A stretch of 64,000 nt of DNA from JAUIJL01 sp965366625 (GCA_965366625.1 CBDUGP010000019.1:1-64000); one strand, 5' to 3'. Positions 40,592 to 50,042 are shown, numbered from the stretch's first letter. Numbers and translations are program-made. Notes: generated from the sequence alone by a model not told the origin.

Positions 40592-41509
40592 ATGGATCCC
40601 GTCATCCAGCTCGACGACCTCACGGTGCGTTTCGGCAAATTCGAAGCCCTAAAGCAAGTCACCGGCTCGTTCTCGGGCCGGGCGATCGGTTTGCTCGGGC
40701 CCAACGGTGCCGGCAAGACCACCTTGATCCATACCCTTTTGGGTTTCTACAAACCCGCGTCCGGCAGCGCGCGCATTTTCGGTAAGGACTTACGCACTGA
40801 GCAGAAAGCCGCCCGATCGTTGGTGGGTTATATGCCCGAGCGCGACGCATTCATCTCAGGTATGAGCGCCGTGCGATTCGTGCGCATGATGGCCGAGCTA
40901 TCCGGCCTGCCGCCCAAGCAAGCCTTGGAGCGGACCCATGAGGCGCTCTATTTCGTCGGTTTGGGAGAAGCTCGGTATCGGCCCCTGGAAACCTACTCGC
41001 TGGGCATGAAGCAGCGTGCCAAGCTGGCCCAGGCCTTGGTCCACGGGCCGCGGCTGTTGTTCCTGGATGAGCCCACCAACGGCCTGGATCCACCGGGTCG
41101 GGAACGTATGATCCGCCTGATCAAAGAAATTCGCGACGCCGGCGAGGTCAACTTGATTCTCTCGTCTCACCTCCTACGCGACGTGGAGGAATGCTGCGAG
41201 GAAGTGTTGATTCTCAAGGACGGCGAGATCGCTTATTACTGCAACCTGGAAGAGGAACGCAGCGCCGACCGCAAATTCCTCGAGCTGGAAATCATCGGTG
41301 CTGCCGAGCGCTTCGTCGAAGGGGCTCGCCAGCTGGATATCGAATGTGAGCAGCACGGACGCCGGAGGGTCAAGATGGTGATGCCGCCGGAGCGAAAAGT
41401 CCGCAACCTCTACGAGCTGGCCAGCCGGCACGATGTCCAGATCCGTCATCTGGATTATAAGAAGGACTCCCTGCAGGACATCTTCGACAAAGCGATGAGG
41501 GAGGGCTGA
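40592..41509 (+). CDS. ABC transporter ATP-binding protein
   Basis: ATPase of an ABC-2-type transporter. Walker A is GPNGAGKTT near residue 38, the signature is YSLGMKQR, Walker B is LLFLDEPTNGLD, and the switch His is in LSSHLLRDVE. The last ~90 residues form the added C-terminal region common in export-type ATPases. ATG 40592 follows GAGGAGC, giving 305 aa; the frame open to 40394 is not supported. It heads a four-gene operon with alternating ATPases and permeases, ending two bases before the next gene. Substrate unknown. Confidence 0.93.
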   Translation: MDPVIQLDDLTVRFGKFEALKQVTGSFSGRAIGLLGPNGAGKTTLIHTLLGFYKPASGSARIFGKDLRTEQKAARSLVGYMPERDAFISGMSAVRFVRMMAELSGLPPKQALERTHEALYFVGLGEARYRPLETYSLGMKQRAKLAQALVHGPRLLFLDEPTNGLDPPGRERMIRLIKEIRDAGEVNLILSSHLLRDVEECCEEVLILKDGEIAYYCNLEEERSADRKFLELEIIGAAERFVEGARQLDIECEQHGRRRVKMVMPPERKVRNLYELASRHDVQIRHLDYKKDSLQDIFDKAMREG

Positions 41510-41511
41510 TC

Positions 41512-42375
41512 ATGGCAGTTTACGAACGAACCTATTCCCGCTACGACGGACCGATGACTCCTACTTCGACGCGCTTTTTGATTTTGCCGAAGTTCGCTTT
41601 CAAGGAAGTGTTTGCCAGCAAGTGGATGCTGGCTTTCATGGTGATGTGCTTCGTCTTTCCCTTATGGTGTTGCGCGATCATCTACTTGTCCAACAACGCG
41701 GATTTCTTAGCCCTCTTTCCGAATTTCAACCTCGGCGATTTTTTGAAGATCGATGCCGACTTCTTCTTCACATTCCTCCAAGTTCAAGCCTGGTATGCCT
41801 TCTTCTTATCCCTATTCATCGGCCCTGGTCTGGTGTCGCGGGATTTGTCGAATAACGGCCTACCCCTGTATTTGAGCCGGCCTTTTTCCCGGGTCGAATA
41901 TGTGGTCGGCAAGACCACGGTCTTGGCGGTTCTCTTATCCGCCATCACCTGGGGCGTGGGCCTGTTGCTGGTGACCATGCAGGCGAGCTTTGTCGGCTGG
42001 GGCTGGCTGGCAGACAACTTGCGGCTGGTGGTCGGCATGTTTGTGGGGTCTTGGATTTGGATCCTCACCCTATCGTTGATGTCGCTGGCGATTTCCGCCT
42101 GGGTCCGCTGGCGTCCGGTGGCCGCATTCGCGATGTTCTTGGTGCTCTTGGGCGGGCTGTTTTTCGGCTCCACCATCAATCTGCTCTTCCGAACCCAGGC
42201 CGGCGATCTCTTGAACTTGATCAAGGTGATCTTCGTGCTTTGGGCTGAACTTTTAGGAGTGGATTCGGGTCTCGAAACCTCGGCGTTTTCGGCTGCGGTG
42301 GTTCTAATGATCTATTGGGGCGGTTTTCTCTTCATGTTGAACCGCAAGATCCGAGCCTATGAGGTGGTGAGCTAA
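41512..42375 (+). CDS. ABC-2-type transporter permease
   Basis: A 287-residue membrane protein with six hydrophobic segments, the first at about residues 38-60 after a cytoplasmic N-terminus. The block SRDLSNNGLPLYLSRPFSR after the second segment is typical of ABC-2 permeases. It starts two bases after the first ATPase gene and shares one base with the next (TAATG). It should pair with one or both ATPases in this operon. Confidence 0.88.
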   Translation: MAVYERTYSRYDGPMTPTSTRFLILPKFAFKEVFASKWMLAFMVMCFVFPLWCCAIIYLSNNADFLALFPNFNLGDFLKIDADFFFTFLQVQAWYAFFLSLFIGPGLVSRDLSNNGLPLYLSRPFSRVEYVVGKTTVLAVLLSAITWGVGLLLVTMQASFVGWGWLADNLRLVVGMFVGSWIWILTLSLMSLAISAWVRWRPVAAFAMFLVLLGGLFFGSTINLLFRTQAGDLLNLIKVIFVLWAELLGVDSGLETSAFSAAVVLMIYWGGFLFMLNRKIRAYEVVS

Positions 42376-43373
42376 TGGCCAAAGCAACACAAGCGTCAAC
42401 GGCGGGTTTCGACCCCTACGGGCCGCTGCCCGAGGAGGAAGCCGTGGTTTTCGACAATGTGTCGAAATTCTACGGCGAGGTGCTCGGTGTCAATCGGGTG
42501 AGCTTGCGCCTGGGGCCGGGCATCACTGGATTAGTGGGCCCCAACGGCTCAGGAAAATCCACCCTGATGAATTTGATGACCGGGCTCTTGCACCCTACCG
42601 AGGGAGAGATTCGAGTCCTCGGTGCGCCCACGAGCCACCCAGAGCAGCTCTTTCACCATGTGGGATACCTGACCCAATTCGACTCCTTTCCGGCGACCAT
42701 GAGCGGTTACCAATTCGTCTACTCGTATTTACGGGTCCACGGGCATCCCCACGCCAACGCCGAGCGCTTGGCCTGGGAAGCCATCGACCGCGTGGGTTTG
42801 AGGGATGCTGCCCAGCGCAAGATGGGTGGATATTCCAAGGGCATGCGTCAACGGATTCGCATGGCTCAAGCCTTGGCCCACGGGCCGCGGGTCATGGTGC
42901 TCGACGAGCCTCTCAACGGCTTGGACCCCATGGCCCGGTCGGAGGTGATCGAAATCTTCAAGGCCCTGGCCGAAGACGGATGCCACGTGATTATTTCGAG
43001 CCACATCCTGCATGAGGTCGACATGATCTCCGATCGGGTGCTGCTGCTTTCGGGCGGTTATGTGGTTGCCGAAGGCGGGGTCAACGACGTGCGCGAGGAA
43101 ATGCACGAGCGGCCCATTCAGGTGCTGGTGCGCTGCAACAAAGCCACAGAGGTGGCGAGCGCCCTATTCGAGCAGGAGGTGGCCGTGGAGGTCTCCTTGC
43201 ACGACGATCGCCAAGGCGTGATGGTGCGCACCGCCAACGCGGGCGATTTTTATCGCTTCATGAATCAGCTGGTGCTCGACAAGAGCCTCGACATTGAAAC
43301 TATTTCCGTGGCCGACAGCGACGTGCGTGCGGTGTACGCCTACTTGATTGAAAACGAAGGAGAGGGGCTATGA
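42375..43373 (+). CDS. ABC transporter ATP-binding protein
   Basis: Second ATPase of the operon, 332 aa. Walker A is GPNGSGKST near residue 58, the signature YSKGMRQR, Walker B VMVLDEPLNGLD and the switch His in ISSHILHEVD. It has a ~35-residue N-terminal extension before the nucleotide-binding fold and a C-terminal domain (about 250-330) not shared with the first ATPase. It overlaps the following permease gene by four bases (ATGA). Confidence 0.93.
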   Translation: MAKATQASTAGFDPYGPLPEEEAVVFDNVSKFYGEVLGVNRVSLRLGPGITGLVGPNGSGKSTLMNLMTGLLHPTEGEIRVLGAPTSHPEQLFHHVGYLTQFDSFPATMSGYQFVYSYLRVHGHPHANAERLAWEAIDRVGLRDAAQRKMGGYSKGMRQRIRMAQALAHGPRVMVLDEPLNGLDPMARSEVIEIFKALAEDGCHVIISSHILHEVDMISDRVLLLSGGYVVAEGGVNDVREEMHERPIQVLVRCNKATEVASALFEQEVAVEVSLHDDRQGVMVRTANAGDFYRFMNQLVLDKSLDIETISVADSDVRAVYAYLIENEGEGL

Positions 43374-44239
43374 GCGCCAGCACTGCCAGTGTGACCGAGC
43401 CGACCCCGGGTGTCGGCCTCGACTGGGCCCTGATTGGACGCCAGGTGACTGGAATCCTGCGCATGGAGTTGCGCAACCAACTCTTTTCGCGGCGGTCGTT
43501 CGCCCTGTATTTCTTAGCCTTTGCCCCGGTGGCGATCATGGCCCTGTGGGCTGCTTCGCCGGTGCCGGACAAGCTCGAGCTGAGTGGGCCGATCGATGCG
43601 TCGAGGGTTTACGCATTCATATTTCAAGGTTATCTGAGCACCTCCATTTTCCTCAGCTGTTTGATCTTGTTCATGAGCCTTTTCCGGGGAGAGATCCTCG
43701 AAAAGAGTTTGCACTATTATTTCCTGTCGCCCATTCGCCGAGAGGTCCTGGTGGCGGGTAAGTACGCGGCGGCGTTGATCGCCGTCGTCGGTGTTTTTTC
43801 GCTGGGCACCACGGCGCTCTATTTTCTGACCATGAGCCCTTGGGGCCTTGGTGAACTCGGCCGATACCTCTTCAATGGACCGGGCTTCGGGCATCTGATC
43901 ACCTACGTGGGAATCGCTATCCTGGCTTGTATCGGTTACGGGGCGATCTTCCAGTTGGCGGGGCAGCTGTTCAAGAATCCGGTGATCATCGCCGTCTTGC
44001 TTTGGGCGTGGGAATTCTTGAATCCGTTCCTGCCGTCCCTCTTGAAAAAACTGAGCGTGATCTTCTATTTGAAGTCGCTGCTGCCGGTGCCGGTCACGGC
44101 CGGTGCATTCGCCATCCAGGCAGACCCTATTCCGGCTTGGATCTCCGTTCCCGGTCTCCTATTGCTCACCGCAGCCGTGTTGGTACTCGCCGGGTGGCGG
44201 GCCCGACGGATGGAGATCTCCTACGGCACCGACGACTGA
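43370..44239 (+). CDS. ABC-2-type transporter permease
   Basis: Second permease, 289 aa with six membrane segments, starting at about residue 45. SLFRGEILEKSLHYYFLSPI after the second segment gives the ABC-2 pattern of a conserved Glu and Pro in the loop. It completes an ATPase-permease-ATPase-permease set, probably one heteromeric exporter or two related ones. A MITE-like repeat begins just after the stop. Confidence 0.88.
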   Translation: MSASTASVTEPTPGVGLDWALIGRQVTGILRMELRNQLFSRRSFALYFLAFAPVAIMALWAASPVPDKLELSGPIDASRVYAFIFQGYLSTSIFLSCLILFMSLFRGEILEKSLHYYFLSPIRREVLVAGKYAAALIAVVGVFSLGTTALYFLTMSPWGLGELGRYLFNGPGFGHLITYVGIAILACIGYGAIFQLAGQLFKNPVIIAVLLWAWEFLNPFLPSLLKKLSVIFYLKSLLPVPVTAGAFAIQADPIPAWISVPGLLLLTAAVLVLAGWRARRMEISYGTDD

Positions 44240-44242
44240 CCA

Positions 44243-44453
44243 GGGTCTGTCTGTCATGGCTTGCTGTGTGATGGATCGGCACAGCGTCCTGCGCGCGTCG
44301 CTCGAAACTCGCGCCACCAATGATGTGCCGCTTCGAGGCGCTGATGTGTAGGGACTTACGACGACACTTGAGGTGTCTCGCTCAGACAGTCTCGCTTTCC
44401 GTGCTCGGAACGCCGCGCCTTCCAGATTCGCAAGTAGGGCTCTGGACAGACTT
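44243..44453 (-). mobile_element. MITE-like repeat, copy 1 (inverted relative to copy 2)
   Basis: Related on the minus strand to the element at 48581-48803. Shared blocks include GAGCACGGAAAGCGAG (16 bases, here as its complement at 44391-44406), TGTCTGAGCGA (44378-44388) and GGTGGCGCGAGTT (44306-44318), in the same order and nearly the same spacing. Its ends carry imperfect inverted copies beginning GTCTGTC. No coding capacity. It lies directly behind the ABC permease gene. Confidence 0.7.
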
Positions 44454-44470
44454 TAGCCCACGTAGCTCGC

Positions 44471-47272
44471 TCATGGATCGGAGCAGACATCGTAGAGACC
44501 GACACCGAAAACGGCGCTTTGCATTTGTTGGGCTGCTCCCTTCCACCAGCCGGCTTGGTTGAGTTGGTTGTCACCCCAGCCGAGGGTGGCGGAAGGATGT
44601 TCCAGGGCATTGCGGCTGATTTGGCAGAGGCCGATGGATGGATCGAGTTCGTGGGCCATGAGCAGCAGAGAAACGGTGTGGGCTTTGTTGTGCCAAAGCA
44701 TGTCCGTGCCGTCGACCTGGACCCATGAGCAAGTCCCGACGCCGGTTCCGCCGTTGATCAGTGGGCAGTCCAAGAGGGCTGCCCACTCGCCGTTGGGGTC
44801 GATGTCGGTGCTGTTGGCGAGCTTGGACATGCCCTGTTGGTAGTAGTTGAGGGCGTCACCCACGAGCGCGTCTCGAATCAATCCGTCGACATCACCCCAA
44901 TTGAGCAAATAGCGGTGGAAGAAGTTGTAGAAGAGCGCCGCGACCATGAACCGTTGGGGGCCATCGCAGCTCACCGCTGACGGTACGTCTCCCTGGCAGA
45001 GGATGCCCGCCCTGAGGTTGTCCCGTGCCAGCTCGTCGACGATTTCCAGCAATCGGGTGTGACAAGCGACACCCTCGGACCCGGGAACGAATTCCGCACA
45101 GTTGGCCAGCATCTCAAAATGCTGAATCACTTGGCGGGTGACGTCGATTTGATTGACGTATTGCTCTCGCTGGTCTTCTTGGGCTTTGGGCAGGCTGTAA
45201 CGGCCGGCGATCATGGTGCCGGCTTGGGCGAAGCGATCGCGCATGGCCGGGCTCGGGCGCAAGGCATACGCCAAATGCATTCCCATGTTGTAGCTGTAGT
45301 CGTCAGAGCCGAAGGAGCTGCGGTGCCATTGGCCGTCACCGGAGCCGCCGGAGGTGGCGGCGACGCCGTTGCGGTTGCCGTGGAGCTGGTTGCCGATGTT
45401 GACGTAGGCGGTGAACATCTGGAGTCGGCTCTGAGGCAGGGCGAAGTCCCAAACCCAACGGGGCTCGCCGGAACGGAGATATTCCAACAGCTCTGCCCCC
45501 GAAGGATTCCAATAATTCATCACCACGTCGTTGTCGGCGGGCGAGGCCGGGGCGTCGACCTGCCAAGGATCGAATTGTACGTCGGGCCAGATTTGCGAGC
45601 CGAACGTTTTGGCCCGCCACCATTGGCCTCCGGGGGATACGGTTTGCTCGTGAAAGGTGTTCATCACGTCGAGGTAGGTGGTCTTGATCGGCGAGCTCGA
45701 CCCATTGCCCAGGGACGCCAGAAGCCGGGCTTCGTTGACCCGTGAACGGGGTGCGCGCGGCATCAGCCCCCGTTCGAGTTCCGCCCTCAAGGGAGCCCGC
45801 AGATCCGAGAGCTGTTGGGCGGCGGAGCCCGAGCTGACGGTGCCGGCGCCTTCGGCAAGGGGCTCGAAGACCACCCGACCGTGATTCCATATGCCCTTGG
45901 CTTCGCCGACGATTTGCGGTTCCGAGATCACTTGCAGAGACAAGGCGTTGCCCTCCACCGCCAAGGCTTGAGGCTCGCGAAAGCGCATCCAAGCCAAGGT
46001 CGACGCCACCAGCAGATCGTCGTCGGCGAGGCCGAGAATCGGCAGCTCGAAGGTTTCCGCGGTTTCCAGCTCGACGCCGTCTCGGGTCACACGCGCCCGT
46101 CGGGCCCACGGATCGCCGGCGCCCTTGCGCTGCTCCACCACCGTCGTGCCGACGAAACCGGCCGTGGATTGACCGATACCGCCGGCTCCGCCGTGCAGCA
46201 CCGTGGCTTGGCTCAGGGAAGGCAACGGTAGCTCCCACGAGGCGCGACTGACTTCGATCGCTTCGTCGGTCCAATCGTTGCCCATGGCGTCGCTGCAAGT
46301 GTTGCGAATGTGCAGCTCGAGTTCAAAACCCCGTCGGGCACGCTCGAAGACGAAGATCGCGGTGTAGGTGAACCGTTCATAGGCTGGGCCGCCGGCGATA
46401 CTGCAGAGGCTGTCGCCTCCAGGCGCCACAAAGTGTCCGTCGAGGGTCGCCACGGCCCGAACGGGTCCGGCTTCGATCCAACGGAAATCGTCGACCGCGA
46501 GGCGTCCGGCCACGGAGCTGTCGAGCTGGACCGTGCCGGAGCCGGGATCAAAGTCCAGTCGTGGACCAGCACCGCTTTGGTGCTGGTAGACGGTGGCCAA
46601 GCCGAGGCCGTCGTCATCTAGATCGACCGCGATGTTTTGAATCAGGGCCGGATGGGCGGGGTCGAGCAGGTAGTCGGCAAGCCCGGTTGAAACCCGCCAC
46701 ATGCTGTCTTCGGCGTTGATCGTCAATGCCCAGGGGTCGATGGCTCCGTCTAGACCCGGATAGTGGCGAAGCGCGTACGAGACGGTTTGGCCGGGATCCA
46801 CCCGCGGGCGCACGGCGACTTGCAACCATCGGATCGGTGCGCTCGTATCGTCGACGGTGGAAGCCCAGCGAGAGAGCACATTGAATTGAGCCGCTAGATG
46901 GCGGTCCCCGGGGCCGAGCAAGACCAGCTCGGAAGTGTCGAGCAGCCCGAGATCTCGGGGTATGGGGATGCCCGAGAAAGCGACCTCCCGGTCGCGCATG
47001 AGGTCGGCATCGTCCCGGATTTCTAAACACGCAATCTCGACGAATGGACCGCTGGGTGCCGGGCCTAGGTCACCGGCTTGCTCGCCTTGAATGGGAGGCC
47101 CAAGTGCGCATGAAGGCTCGGGTCCCCCGAAAGTCTCGGACCAGGCAGAGGTGTCGCCGGATTCAAAGTCATCGCTGAAAATCGAATTTCCACCCGCCCA
47201 AGACGGGTCGGCCGTGCCGGCAATGAAGAGGGTCAAAATCGAAAGCAGAAGCTGTTTGGAAAGGTCGTTCAT
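44471..47272 (-). CDS. Large secreted protein, possible PcRGLX/YetA-like polysaccharide lyase
   Basis: A 933-residue protein with an N-terminal signal peptide (about residues 1-27, ending PSWAGG), then a FESGD tag (IFSDDFESGDTSAW). The first ~350 residues look like a beta-sandwich; FSGIPIPRDLGLL and a RWLQVAV segment recall the N-terminal domain of exo-rhamnogalacturonan lyase-type proteins. The last ~400 residues are helical with many Trp, Tyr and His, compatible with an (alpha/alpha) barrel. ATG 47272 is preceded on its strand by GAGGAGA. It sits alone between two MITE-like repeats. Family assignment is tentative: a secreted carbohydrate-active enzyme is the best reading. Confidence 0.6.
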   Translation of the reverse strand: MNDLSKQLLLSILTLFIAGTADPSWAGGNSIFSDDFESGDTSAWSETFGGPEPSCALGPPIQGEQAGDLGPAPSGPFVEIACLEIRDDADLMRDREVAFSGIPIPRDLGLLDTSELVLLGPGDRHLAAQFNVLSRWASTVDDTSAPIRWLQVAVRPRVDPGQTVSYALRHYPGLDGAIDPWALTINAEDSMWRVSTGLADYLLDPAHPALIQNIAVDLDDDGLGLATVYQHQSGAGPRLDFDPGSGTVQLDSSVAGRLAVDDFRWIEAGPVRAVATLDGHFVAPGGDSLCSIAGGPAYERFTYTAIFVFERARRGFELELHIRNTCSDAMGNDWTDEAIEVSRASWELPLPSLSQATVLHGGAGGIGQSTAGFVGTTVVEQRKGAGDPWARRARVTRDGVELETAETFELPILGLADDDLLVASTLAWMRFREPQALAVEGNALSLQVISEPQIVGEAKGIWNHGRVVFEPLAEGAGTVSSGSAAQQLSDLRAPLRAELERGLMPRAPRSRVNEARLLASLGNGSSSPIKTTYLDVMNTFHEQTVSPGGQWWRAKTFGSQIWPDVQFDPWQVDAPASPADNDVVMNYWNPSGAELLEYLRSGEPRWVWDFALPQSRLQMFTAYVNIGNQLHGNRNGVAATSGGSGDGQWHRSSFGSDDYSYNMGMHLAYALRPSPAMRDRFAQAGTMIAGRYSLPKAQEDQREQYVNQIDVTRQVIQHFEMLANCAEFVPGSEGVACHTRLLEIVDELARDNLRAGILCQGDVPSAVSCDGPQRFMVAALFYNFFHRYLLNWGDVDGLIRDALVGDALNYYQQGMSKLANSTDIDPNGEWAALLDCPLINGGTGVGTCSWVQVDGTDMLWHNKAHTVSLLLMAHELDPSIGLCQISRNALEHPSATLGWGDNQLNQAGWWKGAAQQMQSAVFGVGLYDVCSDP

Positions 47273-47379
47273 CTCGGGGGGTCTCCTCGGGCGGTGATGA
47301 TCGGTCACCCATAGAGACGGGCACGGCGAGAAATCCTCTCGCTCGATTTCGAGGGGCGGCCCAAGAGGTCTTGTTGTAG

Positions 47380-47691
47380 ATGGACTATCGCGAAGCGGCT
47401 CAAAAAGTACGAAAAGGCCAGGCTGACGAAGCCATCGCCCTCTTTCTTCGGATTCAGACCGAAACCCGAGACCCGGGGCTCAAGCAAAAGGCCGGACAGC
47501 AGCTCGAAAAGCTCTCGATCGTCGGAGATTTCCGCAGCTTCATCGAGCTCTACAATCAGGCCGCCCAAGCGATCAACGCCGGCGAAACGGCCCAAGCCCA
47601 CGAGTTGGTGAATAAGTTGTCCGAGCAGGCTGAGCAGCCCTGGCAGCTGGGTCAGGTGAAGAAGCTGCGGCGGACTCTGTCGGAGATGTGA
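47380..47691 (+). CDS. Small helical TPR-like protein
   Basis: 103 residues, all helical in appearance, with two or three helix pairs (AAQKVRKGQADEAIALFLRI and AAQAINAGETAQAHELVNKL) resembling tetratricopeptide units. No signal peptide or membrane segment. AAGAGG lies some ten bases before ATG 47380. Transcribed away from the large secreted protein. I do not recognise a family; the role is unknown. Confidence 0.6.
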   Translation: MDYREAAQKVRKGQADEAIALFLRIQTETRDPGLKQKAGQQLEKLSIVGDFRSFIELYNQAAQAINAGETAQAHELVNKLSEQAEQPWQLGQVKKLRRTLSEM

Positions 47692-47708
47692 GAGCCGCCC
47701 GGCACGTC

Positions 47709-48497
47709 TTATCGATGTCCACCGGTGCTGAGGGAATCTCTTTCTTCCGCTAGTTTTTGATATTTCTCAACGAAGGCCTCCGGATCAACCTGGAATTCCT
47801 TGGCCAACTTTTTCAGGTTCGTTGCCATTTTTAGGGCGCCGTCTCGCAGGGCCTGGTTGGAGGATTCCTTGCCCCGAGATTCGAGTTCGTCGGCACAACC
47901 TTCGAGGTCCCGCGGGAAGAATTCCAGGGCGTTCTCCACATATTCAATGGGTTGGTCCAGGGTCTCATATCCGGAGCACGAGTCTTGGATCATGGTCATC
48001 AGCTGGTCGACGAGCAGGGTCAATTCATCGAGTTCCCTTTGTAGGTCCGGGTGGCTTTCGGGCACTAAGCCGATGTCGTCTGCGGAGCGCAAGACGTCGT
48101 TCACTTCCAAGACGATGGTCCCCAGGAAGGTCCCTCGATCGAACCCGCCGATATCCTTATCCGTGAGCACCAGCACGGGTTCTTTGACGACTCGGGGGGC
48201 CTCATCTTCGTCCGATTCCACCGGGGCGGGGGGATGGGTGGCCAGCTCGCTGGCTTCCAAATCGATCTCGCTCAGACGAACCGAAGACAAAGTGCCCTCG
48301 GGGCTGGTGAAAAGGATCTGCCGTCCCTTAACTTCCCAGGGGCCGTCGGTTTGGATCTGACGTCCGAGGCGGGTGACCAAGACATCGGCATCGGCGGCGT
48401 CGACGGGGCCGAGCAGAGCGCCTAGAGCCGATACGCTCAAGAAAAGAATCGTCAAAACTGAGGTCTGTCGACCAGGATCGGGCAGCTGCAACCACAT
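47709..48497 (-). CDS. Secreted or lipid-face protein of unknown function
   Basis: 262 residues. An N-terminal hydrophobic segment (about 13-33) ending GPVDAADA suggests Sec export. A short beta-rich part (LVTRLGRQIQTDGPWEVKGR, with ILFTSPEGTLSSVRLSEIDL) resembles a small SH3-like module. An acidic linker and a helical C-terminal half follow, with two cysteines (DSCSGYE and EGCADEL) and coiled-coil character. The ribosome site GGAGGAG before ATG 48497 is excellent. It is convergent with the small TPR-like gene, 17 bases apart. I do not recognise the protein. Confidence 0.7.
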   Translation of the reverse strand: MWLQLPDPGRQTSVLTILFLSVSALGALLGPVDAADADVLVTRLGRQIQTDGPWEVKGRQILFTSPEGTLSSVRLSEIDLEASELATHPPAPVESDEDEAPRVVKEPVLVLTDKDIGGFDRGTFLGTIVLEVNDVLRSADDIGLVPESHPDLQRELDELTLLVDQLMTMIQDSCSGYETLDQPIEYVENALEFFPRDLEGCADELESRGKESSNQALRDGALKMATNLKKLAKEFQVDPEAFVEKYQKLAEERDSLSTGGHR

Positions 48498-48580
48498 TTC
48501 AATCTCCTCCTAAGCTTTTCCTCACTCCAGTATATGAAATCCTCGCGGGAACCATTTCAAGGTACCCGCAGAATCCACGG

Positions 48581-48803
48581 CTAACTAGAGCCTGTCCAGA
48601 AATGGGGTTTTCGAGGATCTAGAAGGCGCGGTGATGCGAGCACGGAAAGCGAGCGTGTCTGAGCGATACAACATATGAATCGGATTAAACTCTTTCACAT
48701 CATATGTTTGCGACGGCACAGCAGCGGTGGCGCGAGTTCGGAGCGATGCGCGCAGGGCGCCGAGCCGACCCACCGGAATCCATTTCTGGATGGGCCCTAA
48801 CTA
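48581..48803 (+). mobile_element. MITE-like repeat, copy 2
   Basis: About 208 bases with terminal inverted repeats: AGCCTGTCCAGAAATGG at 48589-48605 and its imperfect complement at 48780-48796. The heptamer CTAACTA stands directly outside both ends (48581-48587 and 48797-48803), like a target-site duplication. A second internal inverted pair, AACATATGA (48670-48678) and TCATATGTT (48700-48708), marks the centre. No coding capacity. A related copy in opposite orientation is at 44243-44453. Confidence 0.75.
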
Positions 48804-48900
48804 CCGTCCAGCTCTCACGCCTGAAGGTACTCGAGAGTGAGATATCCTGCGCAGACTCACAGTCCCCCTGGATTTTTTCTTGAATCGAGTTCGGAAAAGC

Positions 48901-50010
48901 ATGAATTCTCACAGCGCCCAGCCGATTGTTTTTACCCAACCGAATTTCGTCACAGCGGGCTCGGGTCGCCTGCTTTTCGAGATCGCTGCGGGCCTGGACC
49001 GAAGCCGTTTTCGGCCGATGATCTGCCTGTTCAGCCGAGGCGGCGCGTTGGAGCAAGAGGTTCTGGACGCGGGCATCGAGATCGTGGAGGCCAACCCGAC
49101 GATTCCCGCTCGTCCATATGTTTCTCTCCTACCCAGAGCCCGCAGGGTGGCGCGCGGGTTAAACGAACTCGGTATTCCCCGAGGGGCCCTGTGGCATTCC
49201 TTCCACTATTTGGATGACTATTCCGAGCCTCTGGTGGCCCGATTCGCCGGCGCGCGGGCCTGGGTCTATTCTAAGAAGAGCATGAGCTGGGGATCCCGCG
49301 CGTGGTGGCTGCGCTCGTTCTTGGCCGATCGTATTCTGTGCTTGAACACCGACATGGTTGAGGACTTCTTTGATTCGCCTTGGTTTAGAAACAAGACCGA
49401 TCTCGCTCCACCGGGGGTCGATATCCAAGACTATCGGCCCAGGTCGGAACCGCGCGCGGACGACGGCCGGCTGGTGGTCGGTTGTGTCGCCCATTTGCTG
49501 CCGGTCAAAGGGCACCCGACCCTGATCGACGCAGTGGCTCGCTGCCCCTGGGTGGATCTAATGCTGGCGGGTCGACCCTTGGACGACACCTATGTACGCG
49601 GCTTGAAAGAGCAGGTCGCCACCTTGGGCATTGAAGACCGGGTCGAGTTCTTGGGTCCGGTGGCGGATATTCCGTCCTTCCACCATCAACTCGATGTGTG
49701 TGTGTTGCCCACCTGGGCCGAGGGTCGCATGGAAGGCTGCCCAGTGGCGTTGCTCGAAGCCATGGCCAGCGGTTTGCCGGTGGTCGCCACGGAGATTCCG
49801 GGGGCCAAAGACGTGATCGAGCAGGGGGTCAACGGTCTGTTGGTGCCGGCCAAAGATTCGGCAGCCCTGGCCGAAAGCCTGGTCGAGCTGAAATCGAGGC
49901 CTAGGCGCCTAGAACTCGGCATCGCCGCCCGACATCGGATCGAGAGTCGCTATTCCTTGGAGCACGAAGTGGCGACTCACGAAGCGGTTTATGCCGGCTT
50001 GCTGGGTTGA
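48901..50010 (+). CDS. GT4 family glycosyltransferase
   Basis: Retaining GT-B glycosyltransferase, cytosolic or membrane-associated, of the kind used in polysaccharide or glycolipid assembly. The N-terminal domain begins VFTQPNFVTAGSGRLLFE. The C-terminal Rossmann domain holds VGCVAHLLPVKGHPTLIDA, then EFLGPVADIPSFHHQLDV, and the donor-binding EGCPVALLEAMASGLPVVAT with the conserved Glu residues. Length is 369 aa from ATG 48901, which follows a weak GGAAAAG. A TTG at 48880 would add seven residues. It follows a MITE-like element and ends before a hairpin, so it is likely a single-gene unit. Sugar specificity unknown. Confidence 0.9.
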   Translation: MNSHSAQPIVFTQPNFVTAGSGRLLFEIAAGLDRSRFRPMICLFSRGGALEQEVLDAGIEIVEANPTIPARPYVSLLPRARRVARGLNELGIPRGALWHSFHYLDDYSEPLVARFAGARAWVYSKKSMSWGSRAWWLRSFLADRILCLNTDMVEDFFDSPWFRNKTDLAPPGVDIQDYRPRSEPRADDGRLVVGCVAHLLPVKGHPTLIDAVARCPWVDLMLAGRPLDDTYVRGLKEQVATLGIEDRVEFLGPVADIPSFHHQLDVCVLPTWAEGRMEGCPVALLEAMASGLPVVATEIPGAKDVIEQGVNGLLVPAKDSAALAESLVELKSRPRRLELGIAARHRIESRYSLEHEVATHEAVYAGLLG

Positions 50011-50042
50011 GGGTGGTGAGTCGCGAAAGAGCTCCAAAGGAA

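Noticed and set aside
44600..46300. Plus-strand open frames opposite the 933-aa secreted protein
   Set aside because: Short, overlapping, lacking ribosome sites and protein-like features; shadows of the minus-strand gene.
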